Source of the DNA: Pogona vitticeps
Lineage: Eukaryota > Chordata > Lepidosauria > Squamata > Agamidae
Assembly: GCF_051106095.1 (NCBI RefSeq)
Contig: NC_135786.1
Span: 16,080,501-16,144,500, forward strand
DNA length: 64,000 nucleotides
Direction: 5' to 3'
The translations under genes and the position numbers were made by a program. The first letter of the stretch is position 1; each line of letters opens with the position of its first letter. The notes beneath the pieces are model-generated. The model was not told the DNA's origin, ran no database searches, and saw only the letters and a list, made by a program, of their open reading frames with translations. Shown here in pieces: positions 36,088 to 46,685 of the stretch.

Positions 36088-36385
36088 CTTAATTTATTTA
36101 TTTATTTATTTATTTTATTTTATTTATATCCCGCCCATCTAGACCGAAGTCTACTCTGGGTAGCTAACAAACACTCAAGAATAATAAAAGAAATCAACAT
36201 TAATACAATTGAAGATAGCAAATAAATTAGGTATTGGCAGGAGGGAAGGCCTGCCTAAAGAGCCAGGTCTTGAGTTGGCTCTTAAAAACACCCAATGAGG
36301 GAGCCAGACAAAATTTCTGGGGGGAGATAGGTCCAGAGGCAAACATTTTGGACAGCAGGTTCTAGACTGTCCAGTATGCACTAGC
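36088..36385 (-). mobile_element. L2-type LINE 3' end
   Basis: Minus strand: gaacctgctgtccaaaatg, ggtgtttttaagagccaactc, ggctctttaggcagg, then ctacccagagtagacttcgg and gggcgggatataaataaaa followed by a (TAAA)n tail. Layout and tail are typical of L2/CR1-type LINEs in squamates. Confidence 0.65.
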
Positions 36386-37104
36386 AATTTTTAAATAATT
36401 ATTTTAGTATAAACACTGCACTGGGGATTTAAAATTGAAAAAGAAACTGCATTATTATAATATTATGCAGACAGCACTAGAGCAGAGCCCCTTGAATCAA
36501 TAGGATTTACATAAGGTTTGACTTCCCATTCAGCCATAGTTTTAGTGGGTCTACTCTCTTTGGAACTACCAGTCAGATTGAGGCCATAACACTTCCACAA
36601 TTATCTTTTAGAAAGACAATAATAGGGGAACACTATACTGTCTGTACATTATATATACTACTAGTAGTTAAATGGTAGTTACTCTACAGAACCTTCTAGC
36701 TACTGCCTAGGCAAAGCTGAACATTCAGCTGAGAGTATGAAAAGCATAACAGCGACAAAAGCATTTTTATCGCAGCAAGCAGAAACTTTTCCAGGAATGA
36801 TCAGGCTTTACACACACACCTCCCTCCCTCCTTCTATGGCAGTATGTGACAGCCATTTAAGCTGTTGGTTGATTTTGTTATTCAAACTATTTCAGTAGCA
36901 AAGGTTTTTTTAAGGGAGGGTGGAACGCTTTGGAACAAGCAAACAGCTAGGCTGGCAGAATGGTGCAGGACACAAAGAGGGCACGGTAGCCGATTCCAAA
37001 GGGCTGGGTCAGTGAGAATGGTTTTGTTAGCATTTTCTGGGTTGCTAAGAGAGCCGCTGTTTGTACAGGCTTCTCAAATTCAAGCTCAAGTGCACAAGAA
37101 AATC

Positions 37105-37350
37105 TAATAGTAATAATAATAATCATGTGCGGTCAAGTCCATTTTGACCGGCGGTGACCCTTTCCAAGATTTTCTAGGTAGAGAGTACTCAGAAGGGGTT
37201 CACCTTTCCCTTCTTCTGGGAGCATCCTGGGCCTGTCGCCCCTGACTATACAGGCCGGCTCTTCTCTCTGGAGGCTCAGCAGGGAATCGAATTCCCAACC
37301 TCTTACTCCGCGGCCAGATACCTAAACCATCCAGCTATCTGGCAAACTAC
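37105..37350 (-). mobile_element. tRNA-derived SINE (family 1)
   Basis: On the minus strand: gctggatggtttaggtatctggccgcgg, B-box-like attcgattccctgc, tgagcctccagag, gaagaagggaaaggtgaacc, agagtactctctacctagaaaatc, then ggtcaaaatggacttgaccgc and an (ATT)n tail at 37108-37124. It is the same family as 5163-5392. Confidence 0.75.
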
Positions 37351-37671
37351 ATTAGACACTTATCTACTGAATTTGCCTTGAGGATATACACTCCCCATCC
37401 AACCTTTTGGCATTTCTTACGATTTTTATCAGTTACATTTAAATCCTGCTTTTTTTCCTCAGGGAACACAAGGTATTATATGTGGTGGTTGTTCATCGTA
37501 TCTTCACGGCCACCCTGTTAGATAGATTAGGTGGGGGAAATGTGACTGACTGACCTATAGGCACCCCAGAAGTTTCATAGCTGAGATGGAACTGAACCCA
37601 GATTTCCCAGTCTACTCTTGTAATCAACAAATTATTTCAAAACTCCATGCCTGAGGGTTTTTTGTTTTTTT

Positions 37672-38166
37672 TTGGTTCAGCAGAAACCTGAACAGTGGTC
37701 ACCTCAGTCTGACTGGAGCATCCAGATGACTGCAGCACACCGGCTCAGTCACCACAAATTGTACATCAGCTTCATGTGCAAGAAAGACCTGGGCATGTTT
37801 CATCTTGAGAAAAGAAGACTGAGGGAAGATATGAGAGCAGTTCTCAAATACTTGAAAGGTAATAATCATACAGAGGAGGCACAGGACCTCTTCTCGATCA
37901 TCTCAGAGTGCAGGACACGTAATAATGGGCTCATGTTAAAAGGAAACCAGATTGAGGCTGAATATCAGGAAAAACTTCTGAACTGTTAGAGCGGTATGAT
38001 GATGAAACAGTTACCTCAGGAGGTGGTGAACACTCCAACACAGGAAGCATTCAAGAGAAACATGGACAGCCCTATGTCAGATCCGCTTTTATTTGGATTC
38101 CTGCATTGAGCAGAGTGTTGGGCTCGATGGCCCCTTCCAACTCAACTATAATATTATTCTGAAACC
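37672..38166 (+). mobile_element. CR1-type LINE 3' end
   Basis: The plus strand encodes LEKRRLREDMRAVLKYLKG, LFSIISECRTRNNGL and LKGNQIEAEYQEKLL, then MMMKQLPQEVVNTPTQEAFK. This is the C-terminal domain common to reptilian CR1 elements. It ends gggctcgatggccccttccaactcaactataatattattct, the usual CR1-type tail. Confidence 0.78.
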
Positions 38167-39106
38167 CAGCTTGGACTGCTCTAGTGCCGTGTGACTCAAA
38201 TACTCAAGTTCCAAGGTGTAAGCTCAAGGGTTCTGGAGGACCCAAACCCATACAGAAGAAGAAAGCTCTGAAAATTGGACTATGTAGCCCTCAACTGACC
38301 CAGGCTTGCCTGAACTGTAGATAGCACGCCTGTCACATCCAGACATAAACACTTTCTGTCCTGGAGAAAACACCATAGTCGCACACCAAGTGCCTGATAC
38401 AGATAATCCATACCAAAGGCAATGCCACCACCAATCTCCCACTTCTCCATGCAGCTTATCAGCGTTAGCAAGTGTTTTAATGACAGGGCTGGAGGCAGCA
38501 AACTGTGTCACTGGATAACCTCTCTGATCGCAAACATGGAGTATATTAGATAGGCTATGTTTAACTCTTACAAAAGGCTAGTTGTTTTCTCCTGAGGGTT
38601 ACTGAAGAAGCTTGGCGAAGTTGCTCCTGTATTTGGGAAGACAACTCCTGGAATCCTTCCAGCCACCATGCAGATGAGTTTCCTTATTCTTCAGAGGTAT
38701 CACTTAGACCAGTGGTTCTTAACCTTTGTTACTCAGGTGTTTTTGAACTGCAACTCCCAGAAACCTCAGCCAGCAGAGCTGATGGTGAAGGCTTCTGGGA
38801 GTTGCAGTCCAAAAACATCTGAGTAACAAAGGTTAAGAACCAGTGACTTAGACCTTTCTGAATTATTCTTTAAAAGTGAACAAAAGGGAATGAAAAATGC
38901 CAATCCCCAAAGCAATGCCCAGGAGGTTGTGAAAATTGGTGTATCCTACAGCGAGATGTGTAGGACTTCCAGCATGGCTGCCATTATAAGAATGCATGTG
39001 AAGCTAACCTTGACCTGAAGTAGACACTTTTTGGCAGAAACCAATGTTTTTCTAAGAATACAGTAACAAAGACAACTGACCTGAATGTTATTTTATAATG
39101 TATTAG
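38167..39106. other. Intergenic DNA around the hAT MITE
   Basis: Nothing recognised apart from the MITE at 38710-38845. Confidence 0.45.
38710..38845. mobile_element. hAT-type MITE, near-perfect palindrome
   Basis: The element is 136 bp, beginning CAGTGGTTCTTAACC and ending GGTTAAGAACCAGTG, with one mismatch in the terminal repeats. It is flanked by an exact 8-bp duplication ACTTAGAC (38702-38709 and 38846-38853). The arms extend inward to aactgcaactcccagaa / ttctgggagttgcagt. Eight-bp duplications with these termini are the hAT signature. Confidence 0.9.
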
Positions 39107-40354
39107 AGAGGGACGTGGTGGCGCTGCAGGCTAAACTGCAGAAGCCTGTGCTGCAGGGTCAGAAGACCAAGCAGTCATAAGATCGAATCCACGTGACGGA
39201 GTGAGCGCCCGTCGCTTGTCCCAGCTCTCGCCAACCTAGCGGTTTGAAAGCATGCAAATGCAAGTAGATAAATAGGGACCACCTCGGTGGGAAGGTAACA
39301 GCGTTCCGTGTCTAAGTCGCACTGGCCCCATGACAACGGAAAACTGTCTTCGGACAAGACGCTGGCTCTATGGCTTGGAAACTGGGATGAGCACCGCCCC
39401 CCTAGAGTCGAAAACGACTGGACAAAAATTGTCAAGGGGAACTGTGAGGGTTCGTTTGGAAGGGCTGTTTTCTCCCCAATAAACGGACGAGGCATTGGCG
39501 GTAAATCAAAAGGTTCTGTATTTATTTCCATATTAACATCAACTGGGTTTCCCCCTACAAAGGGGTTCAGGGATTCTTGTAACGCATGACTTGGCTTCAA
39601 CGGAGTCCACAAACTATTTACAAAAGGGTTTGTCGTCTCTGGATTCCAGGGGCCAGTTGTAAGCGGCACAGACCCCAATCCAGGGTCCAAAGCTTCTTCC
39701 AGTGAAATTAAGGGTAGTGTCTCTTCGTCACCACTCCAGCCATCCCAGGAGGATCCCTCTCCTCCCTCTGTACCCCAAGGACCGGGTAACTCCCCAGCTT
39801 CCTCAGTTCGGCGATATGCTATTGCCTTTTTCTCTCAAGTTCTCTTGCCACGGCTTCTCTTTCTTCCCGGAGTTTCCTCCTCCACTCCTTAGCCTCTGTT
39901 TCCCCCCAATAAGAAGGTCGGGGTTTCAAGCCTAGCTGCCGGCGCTTCTCCGCTTCTTCATGAGGAACCCGGACCTGTTCCCACTTGTAGGTCCAGGGAT
40001 CCTCCATCCACACCCATTCCCAACCGCCCGGAATATCCCTCGTTCCTTCCCTTATATCTCCTACACCCGCCTCAATCTCCTCCCTCCGGTTTCCCGCCCG
40101 AACTCGTCCCGGTTCCTGGGTGATTTTTAACTCCTTCATGACCTCCTCCAGGTCATGAGTGTCTACCCCCTTGCTTAGGGTAAGGGATCCGATGCATTCC
40201 TTTCCCCAATCAGGGGTCTCCACTCCTTTCTCTTCCCGTCGCGGTGGGGATGGCGGGGGGGATGTCTGTGTATGGTGGGTGCTCTTCGGGAGCGACGGCA
40301 CTCCTATCATAGCCTCCATTTTGGGAGCCTCACAGGAACCTTTACCTTTACCTA
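39107..40354 (+). mobile_element. Sauria-type tRNA SINE, split by the TG...CA element
   Basis: SINE parts lie at 39107-39442 and 40340-40354. The sequence runs ggacgtggtggcgctgcagg, cgaatccacgtgacgg (B-box region), aagcatgcaaatgcaagtagataaatag, cgactggacaaaaattgtcaagg, and cctttacctttacct after the insertion. It is the same family as 56454-56800. The 3' block resembles the Bov-B end (agtcg.acacgactg), the known SINE/LINE partnership in squamates. Confidence 0.85.
39443..40334 (-). mobile_element. 892-bp TG...CA element nested in a SINE (solo-LTR-like or unclassified fossil)
   Basis: It has sharp boundaries: it interrupts a Sauria SINE, starts TGTGAGGG and ends CCTCACA, and is flanked by a 5-bp duplication GGAAC (39438-39442 and 40335-40339). 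TG...CA ends with 5-bp duplications are typical of LTR-type integration, so a solo LTR or a small non-autonomous LTR relative is the first guess. On the minus strand, coding-like sequence begins close to the element edge: a 166-residue frame rich in charged residues, and a second frame with Pro/Asn/Phe-rich wording such as NPFVGGNPVDVN. I do not recognise either product. It is treated as a fossil; the sharp duplication suggests moderate to young age. Confidence 0.6.
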
Positions 40355-41134
40355 GAGATGGTCATGAATCTCAATTCAGAGGTTTGTGCTGGTTTGTACA
40401 CGCAGCCCCACAGGTGCCACACATTCCCTTCCCCTGCCTCCCTGGATCCCGCACATTCCCTCCCTGGATCCCCCACTCGGACAAGGAGCCAAGATAGACA
40501 AACCCATACTTCCGCCAGGGACTAGTCAAACATGTGAAGAGGAGAGGAGCACGCTCCAATGGGTGAGTGGGTCGTTGGCCAGGGAGGTGGCGGAAGGGAA
40601 TGCACGACACCTGCGGCGTCATGCATATGAATTCACACGAACCTCCGAACCGAGGTTTGTGCCCATCTCTAGACTCTGTATATATGAAGCTGTCTGAGTT
40701 AGACTACTGAAGGATCGGGTTGGGCAGGGACACATGAAAGGGACCTGTAGGGGCAACAGCATTACCTGCCTGCCCAACCCCAGGAGGAGGAGGCTGTAGC
40801 AGCAGCACTGGTATGTTCCCCTGCCTATCCAGAAAAATGCAGCAGCAACACTGTTGTTTCAACCAGCTCGGGTGTCAGGCTGCCTCACCGGGGAAGGATG
40901 AGGTAGAAGCGCCCGTAATGTAAGGGGTCTGCTGAGCAAAGTGGTGGTGGGGAATCACTGCGGCAAGTGACTTGGTAAGGCTAACTCTGCACCTAGAAAG
41001 CTCTTACTCAAAGGTGCCTCTGTTGAAACCAGGCCCCTCTTCATGCAAAGTCAGGCAGAAGATACAGCTCCTCCTTCCCCACCCTATGTTTAGATTTTTT
41101 TTCCCTAACAGAAAATATTGCTAAGGAGTTACCA

Positions 41135-41205
41135 TGTGCCTGAAGAAGTGCATGAGACTCACAAAAGCTCACACTGAAATCAATTTCTTAGTCTCAAACA
41201 ATTTA
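41135..41205 (+). mobile_element. Decayed second-lineage Penelope-type tail
   Basis: CTGAAGA (41140-41146), then AGTGCATGAGACTCAC, AAAA instead of GAAA, GCTCACACTG, and ttcttagtctcaaac. It is laid out like the tail at 51.1 kb, with a decayed core. Confidence 0.4.
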
Positions 41206-44200
41206 GGGGTTGTTGTTGTTGTTTTCATTCCATCTTGTTAACGAGCCCCAGAAAAACAAGACTACATAAAGGCAAAGTATCTGATTTCACCTCATAGATA
41301 AAGAGTTAGTGCTTCACAAAGTATGATTTTATCCAATGCATACTACTAATCTGAAATGTAGAATTATAGACGCGCATCTTATTGCCATTATGCACGCAAG
41401 TGTCAAGAAACTGTAATGGAGCCTGGCTCACTGACATGTTTAGGGAGTGTCATGACGTTTTTAGACTGATAAGAGGACCCTTTTCATTGCAAAAAAATCT
41501 AGTGATTTATTACTCCTAGCCTCTTGTCCACATCTCCCATCTCTGAGTCACCTCCAAAATATTAATTTGCAAGGATTTTTTAAAAGATTCTGCCTGCCTA
41601 GAAAGAGCACAGCTGTCCAGTGTGTCAAAGTAAAAATGTAAAAAGAGCCCAGATGGATCAAACAAGAAGTCTACTGAGTGAGAATCCTGTTCTTCTCTTG
41701 TACCATATACAGTATATTTGAAATTTTCCTAGAAACAGGACAGAACATTCATATTTTATCATTCTGCTGGTCTCCTTAATTGTGAACTTTGTTTCTCTGT
41801 AGCCATGCCAACTGCCGATCATGCTTCATCTTCCCGGCAGAAAGGGTTCTACTCAAGAAAAGCTTACAACATAATAAATATTTCTTAGTTCCATCACTTC
41901 AGCAGAATGCCTGGACAGAAAAGTGTTAAGTAACTATCCCATCAGCTGCTGTTGTTTTGATTGCTATAGAGCACTCTAAAGCACTATTAACAAAGACTGG
42001 GAAAGTTCCTTTTTCAGAAGTTATTTGTGCCTGCTACTTCTATAGCATTTAGCAAGTAAGGCCTCATTGGAACTTATTACAGTATAGTGTTTAAAAAGCA
42101 ACCAATTACATTACTTGTGTAACATTACCTTTTTCATTACCATTTGTTGCTTTTTGGGAAGAGGGAAGGATTAACCAAAAGCACAACATGGAATTTGGAA
42201 AATGCATGTCAAAATGGCTCTAAGATGCTTAAATATATCCATATTCTCTTTGATACGAACTAGAAAATACTCGTTAGACCAATAAAGTAACTTAATCCTT
42301 GCTTGTTAAAATACTATTGAAATGTAACTTGATTGTCCTTCCATGGCCAAAAAAGTAACTTGTGACATGCAGCTCCACCACTTTTGATTTTTAGGATCTG
42401 CTGTCAACTTTTCATGGACTTAATTTGTTTGTCCCATGTCAGCATATTCTATGACAGCAGACTGAGCATCTATCCACAACATGCAATTAGAGCTGTTTGA
42501 TTCTGCTTCTACAGTCTTGGTTCCATTCTCTGGAATTCTGGGATTTCTAATTTGCTAAGATTTCAAGAGAGCTCTCTAACAGATACTTGTAAGTACCTCA
42601 CCGAACTGCGGATCACGGAATGGAGACAGAATAGTTAAGAAGGGACTGTACAGTACTTCTACAAATGTGCAGATACATTCAATTCTGAGAGTGACTTTCT
42701 TTAGACAGGTTGCTGGAGGTAACTGAGTACAATTCAGCTTCACTGAAGAAAATGCATAGCTTTGCATGGAAAGAAGTATATATAGAGAAGGACCTTCTCA
42801 GATTTATTATATTCTGACCTATGTTGACCTTCCTTCTAACTAGGTGTTACTTCCTTTCCCTTTGACCTTCTCTTGTTGTAGAGGACAGAGGTGGTGGTTT
42901 TGTTCTCGAGAGGTGACTCCCTACATCTCCACTTTAGCCAGAACTAGGATTCATATTATCTTTCCTATCTCATTGGCCAGAATCCTATTCAGTATTCCAG
43001 AGTAATTGCAATCACTTAAGCATTGTAGCAAATTTCAGCTAGTTAACAAAGTGACATGACTGACATTTTGTTATTTAGCTGCCATTCACCCCATGACTTA
43101 CCTGTAGGATTCTAGCCAATATAGTTATCTAATAAACACTAGCTTTCATATTTTCCTGTAAGGGTGGATGTGATTTACTTCCAAAGGAAGAAGTGTGCTC
43201 TGCTAACCATTCTGATTTTTAGGGACTAAACCTAGAAGTTAACTTAGATGTTTGCCGCTGTTCGTTGTGCTAACAATAAGCTTGGTGTACATGTGTATAT
43301 GTTTACACAAACAGTAGAAGGAACTCAAAACAATACAGTGAGGCCTGAGTACATCCAGTAGACAAAGAATGCTAAATGTTTAGATGAAAAACACTGGAAA
43401 AACAGGGGCAAAGAGGAACTGATTATCCTCAAGACAACATAGATGAAAGAGGTGGGTGACAAAGTAATATTTTGCTGCAGTGCCCCATACACCCTAAAAT
43501 ATTTTGGTCAAACATCTGTGTTAGCAAAAGAAGAGATGGCTAATTAAACATGTGCTATAAAAGACACCATTATGGAAGCTCACCATGTTTGCCATCTTAG
43601 ATCTGTGTTGAGAGGATTGTCTCCATAGAGCTGTTGAAATGAAGCGACCCAAGAGCAATGTGGATCAATGGTTGCTGAGCAAGAGAGAGTTTCTCCCTTG
43701 CCATGAGGCACTTTTGGAGGGTTGCTGGGCATTAGGATGTATTTTCATCGATCAGGATGGTCTCCCTTGTCCCCTTCACTTCAGGGTAAGCTTACTGTTT
43801 GTCATGATCTCCTGACAATTCCATCCATCCATAAGTTCCCTATTCCTTCACAACTCACTGAAGCCAAACCAGTGGTGCAAAACACTTCTTAAAACAATTG
43901 GTATTTAATAGGAAGCCTGATAGTAAACACGTGTGCCAAATTTCAGAGAAGGAAAAATTGCTGTTTTGACTCCAACCTCCAGAATCTTACAGTTAGGATG
44001 ATCAGTAGTTATGTTACATTTCTGGGAAATTTTCCATCCAAGTAGTAATTCTACATGGCTTCCTAGTTTATTTTCAGGTCCTGTTCAGATTGTACCCTTA
44101 ACATTGCAAACCTTCATATTTACTTAAAAGATAGCCCCTGTTTTAGTGGGAAGTCACTCTGGATAATCAGATGTCAGATTGCATCCCAAATGGATTCGGG

Positions 44201-44699
44201 CCACAGACTGAAATATCTCAACGTCTGCCTCGTCCCACCAAAAAACCTGCGCGGGTGCTGAAATCTTTGCTAGAAGGCTCTCTGCATTTCGGTTGACTGG
44301 GGACCCAGGACTGTGCTGTGGCATCTCATCCAGAACACACTTCCCATGCCGTGTCGATTTAGACGATGTCTCAAGACCAGGCAATGCCGTTTTTATTTGT
44401 CTCAAACATTTGAAAACCTTTTAAATTCAGGACTGATTGTTTTACTGGTCTTTGACCCTGTCTTCTGGTTTCTTCTCTCCCAAGCATTTTTAAAAGAAAT
44501 TAAACTTAGATTGTTGGGAACCCATTTTTGTGTGTAAACCATTCCAAAATGTTGTGTACCTTAAATGTAGCAAACAAATTATATACAATATTACAAATGT
44601 TTGAGCACATATTTATACAGCATTCACTTACTCACTCACTCATTCATTGTTGAGGCACTTCATATGTCTTCCATTTTTAAAAACGATGTTATTCAGTGT

Positions 44700-44816
44700 T
44701 GTTGTTGTCTTCAGGCCCTCCTGATGTTTTGGAATACAATTCCACAGTTCTTTACTGTTGGCCATGCCGGTTGGAGCCAAAACAATCAATCAGGAGGGCC
44801 AAAGGTTCACCACCTT
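44700..44816. mobile_element. hAT-like MITE fragment
   Basis: ggccctcctgatgttttggaatacaattcca ... aatcaatcaggagggccaaagg forms inverted arms around a centre resembling the other hAT MITEs here. Boundaries are not clear. Confidence 0.5.
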
Positions 44817-45002
44817 GGGAGATTATCCTTCTTCAGAGCCCCTGCACAATACCACCCACCCAACACAGCTGTACCACATCTCCATAACAAACATTTCGCT
44901 TTTACATTAAACGACAGCCACAGTCCATCTGCTACATACCACTCAGGGCAACCCCCGTCACTTCCCTGTCTTTTACAGGGTTCCAAGGTACAACACAGTG
45001 TT

Positions 45003-46217
45003 GTTTTAAAAATCAAAATAGTTTATTGCTTTTCTTTGTAAAAATGCACTTAACTTACACTGGCTTCTACTTAACCAGCAGTTTGTACCAATGGGGATTA
45101 AAAATGTCATGTTTCAAATCCTTTTGTTCAAGTGTGTAAACACCATTCATTTTACAACTCTAATCTGTGCCTGCCATATTCTCCTAAGCATTACCAGCCC
45201 ATGACCTCGCGTCACTTTTATATAAATACTGTAAAATTTCTCTAGACTTTGCAGCATTATAGACAAAAGATCTATCAAAGTAGACAATATGTTCAATATT
45301 CTTTTTTTAACTTCCTTTTTTTGTTGTTTTAAAAATATACCTAAAACTTTGAAATAATCTTAAGAGTAACAATTAACAATAAGAAAAATTACAGTGCGTT
45401 GACTAAAGGAATATCCCATGGTCCTTAAAGCCAATATTCCCTTTTTTGCATGTTGAAAGTGATTTAGCAGTTACTTAGCAACTTCTTTTCCCACCTACAC
45501 ACAATAATTTAGTTGAGAATTAAACAAGGCAGATATTACTATTCTTCCATCTGCGATTCACAGCTCCTGTGAATAAAGAGATCATAATAAATATTAAAAA
45601 TAAGTTCTTTTTTTCCTGTAAGGCATCTGAGTATTACCAACTTTTACAAGCCCAAAGAGAAAGCGTTTGCACTTAAAAGAAGAAGAAGGTTCTGTATTCT
45701 TTGAGTACCTTCTGTGGAAAGGGCAAATGACCAGTCTGTAGAGCTTGGAGGGCGGAGGGGGGGGGAAGAGGCGCAGTGCATAAGGAACATCTTCAGTGGT
45801 AAAAGGAGAGAAGAACTACTAGTGACAGGAATAAGACTGTTACAGGTGTGTGAAAACATGCAGTTTTCACTAAGAGAAAAACTCATTTCTAGTTCATCTT
45901 TGCAGCAATATGTGTCTTGATTTTAAAAAGCCCCAGAGAGCTTTCCAAAGTTCATTGATACTAGTGTCTTTTTTTTCTTTTGCAAGGATTTGAAAAAAAA
46001 AAAACCTTGCCTGTAACACTATAAATAGCTTAGGTATCCATAGGCATTCTTCCTAATAACATTGCGCTGTGACTGCCTCTTTTAAATTATTATTTTTTTT
46101 GGAAAAAAAAGTTTGTTTTCCTCTGTCACTGAATAGATCTTCCACCGCACTTTTCCATTCCATCATAGTCTTCTTTGTAAGGGCGGTGAAGGTGGTGAGG
46201 GAGCCCATTGCCGGCTT
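45003..46217 (-). other. RBM38: RBM38 3' untranslated region
   Basis: The stretch after the RBM38 stop codon runs to the first good poly(A) signal, giving a 3' UTR of about 1.2 kb. It is AT-rich and free of recognisable interspersed repeats, unlike the flanking DNA, and holds several U-rich and A-rich tracts (for example near 45970-46010 and 46090-46115). RBM38 itself binds U/AU-rich 3' UTR elements, so autoregulation is conceivable, but nothing here proves it. The end point is inferred from the AATAAA only. Confidence 0.7.
45022..45027 (-). terminator. RBM38: RBM38 polyadenylation signal AATAAA
   Basis: The plus strand reads TTTATT, so the minus strand has a canonical AATAAA about 1.19 kb past the RBM38 stop. 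Beyond it on the minus strand comes an A/T-rich stretch and then a GT-containing segment (around 44990-45003), the usual layout of a cleavage site. Other weaker signals nearby cannot be excluded. Confidence 0.65.
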
Positions 46218-46521
46218 CTACTGCATGCGGTCGGGTTGCAGCTGTGTAGGCTGATACTGCACAAAGGCGGTGGGGGCAGCCACTGGAGGGTTGGCAGCCG
46301 TGAGCGGTTGTTGAACAGCGCCTGTGTAGCCATATCCCAGGAAACCAGCAGCAGGAGAGGCGGCGTATGGATACTGGTCATAGGCAGCAGCGGTGAACTG
46401 CGAATAGGCCTGGCTCGCTGTTGTGTAGTCTATGTACGGAGATGTGATGGACTGGACAGGGGTCGGGATGACCACACTGGGCTGGACAATCGCCTGCGGG
46501 TAGATAAAGTGATGTGCGAGC
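46218..46521 (-). CDS. RBM38: RBM38 terminal coding exon (C-terminal part of RRM protein)
   Basis: RBM38 is a single-RRM RNA-binding protein that binds U/AU-rich RNA and regulates mRNA stability, splicing and translation, including p21 and p53 transcripts (family knowledge). This exon encodes the low-complexity, Tyr/Ala/Pro-rich tail after the RRM. Landmarks in order are [49 protein letters not shown], and the terminal QLQPDRMQ followed by a TAG stop. The exon starts after a good 3' splice site: the minus strand reads a pyrimidine-rich run ending ttttacag, then G CTC GCA CAT. That first G completes the glycine codon of the preceding exon. About 100 residues are encoded here. The [10 protein letters not shown] wording and the compact tail without long polyalanine favour RBM38 over its paralogue RBM24 (comparison from memory). 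The RRM exons were not found in the window. The exon looks intact, with no stops or frame breaks. Confidence 0.93.
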
Positions 46522-46545
46522 CTGTAAAATGAAAACACAGAGACA
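46522..46545 (-). promoter_or_regulatory. RBM38: 3' splice site of RBM38 last exon
   Basis: Read on the minus strand, a T-rich tract ending in TTTTACAG directly precedes the exon at 46521. It sets the exon start and a phase in which one base completes the upstream codon. No in-frame methionine is needed, so the longer open frame that runs through this site is intronic read-through. Confidence 0.88.
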
Positions 46546-46659
46546 CACACAAAGAGAGATACGGTCAGATTGTTACCACCAAAAGATGGAAGAACAGCAA
46601 CATGGGGGATCATGCCCTTACTGCGCTGCAAGAACTATTTCCATTACCTGATACAGTTT

Positions 46660-46685
46660 GGGGGCGGGGGTAGGCGGGGGTGGGG
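46660..46685 (+). promoter_or_regulatory. Potential G-quadruplex / C-rich intronic tract near RBM38 exon
   Basis: Plus strand: GGGGG C GGGGG TAGGC GGGGG T GGGG, four long G runs with short loops. In the RBM38 pre-mRNA this reads as C-rich, about 140 nt upstream of the last exon. It could form a quadruplex in DNA or bind C-rich-binding proteins in RNA. That role is inference. Confidence 0.5.

Larger units (their letters stand above)
34539..37104. other. Intergenic DNA between repeats
   Basis: 34540-35387 contains a 136-codon open frame (34840-35250) with no recognisable domain. 35741-36087 and 36386-37104 are AT-rich and unique. Confidence 0.4.
40355..45002. other. Unique DNA downstream of RBM38
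   Basis: A SINE scrap at 40674-40705 (tatatgaagctgtctgagtt), the decayed tail at 41135 and the MITE scrap at 44700 are the only repeats seen. 41.2-44.1 kb is notably repeat-poor and AT-rich, which is compatible with regulatory sequence but not evidence for it. Confidence 0.45.

Noticed and set aside
39175-39690. 171-codon minus-strand open frame taken as one protein
   Set aside because: It crosses the boundary between the TG...CA element and the Sauria SINE, so its C-terminal part is SINE sequence.
46218-46521. Assignment to RBM24
   Set aside because: The wording [10 protein letters not shown] and the compact tail without long polyalanine runs fit RBM38 better than RBM24, judging from memory of both families.
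46218-46631. 137-residue open frame as the full RBM38 exon
   Set aside because: The N-terminal residues before HHFIYPQ are intronic read-through; the AG splice site at 46522-46523 sets the exon start.
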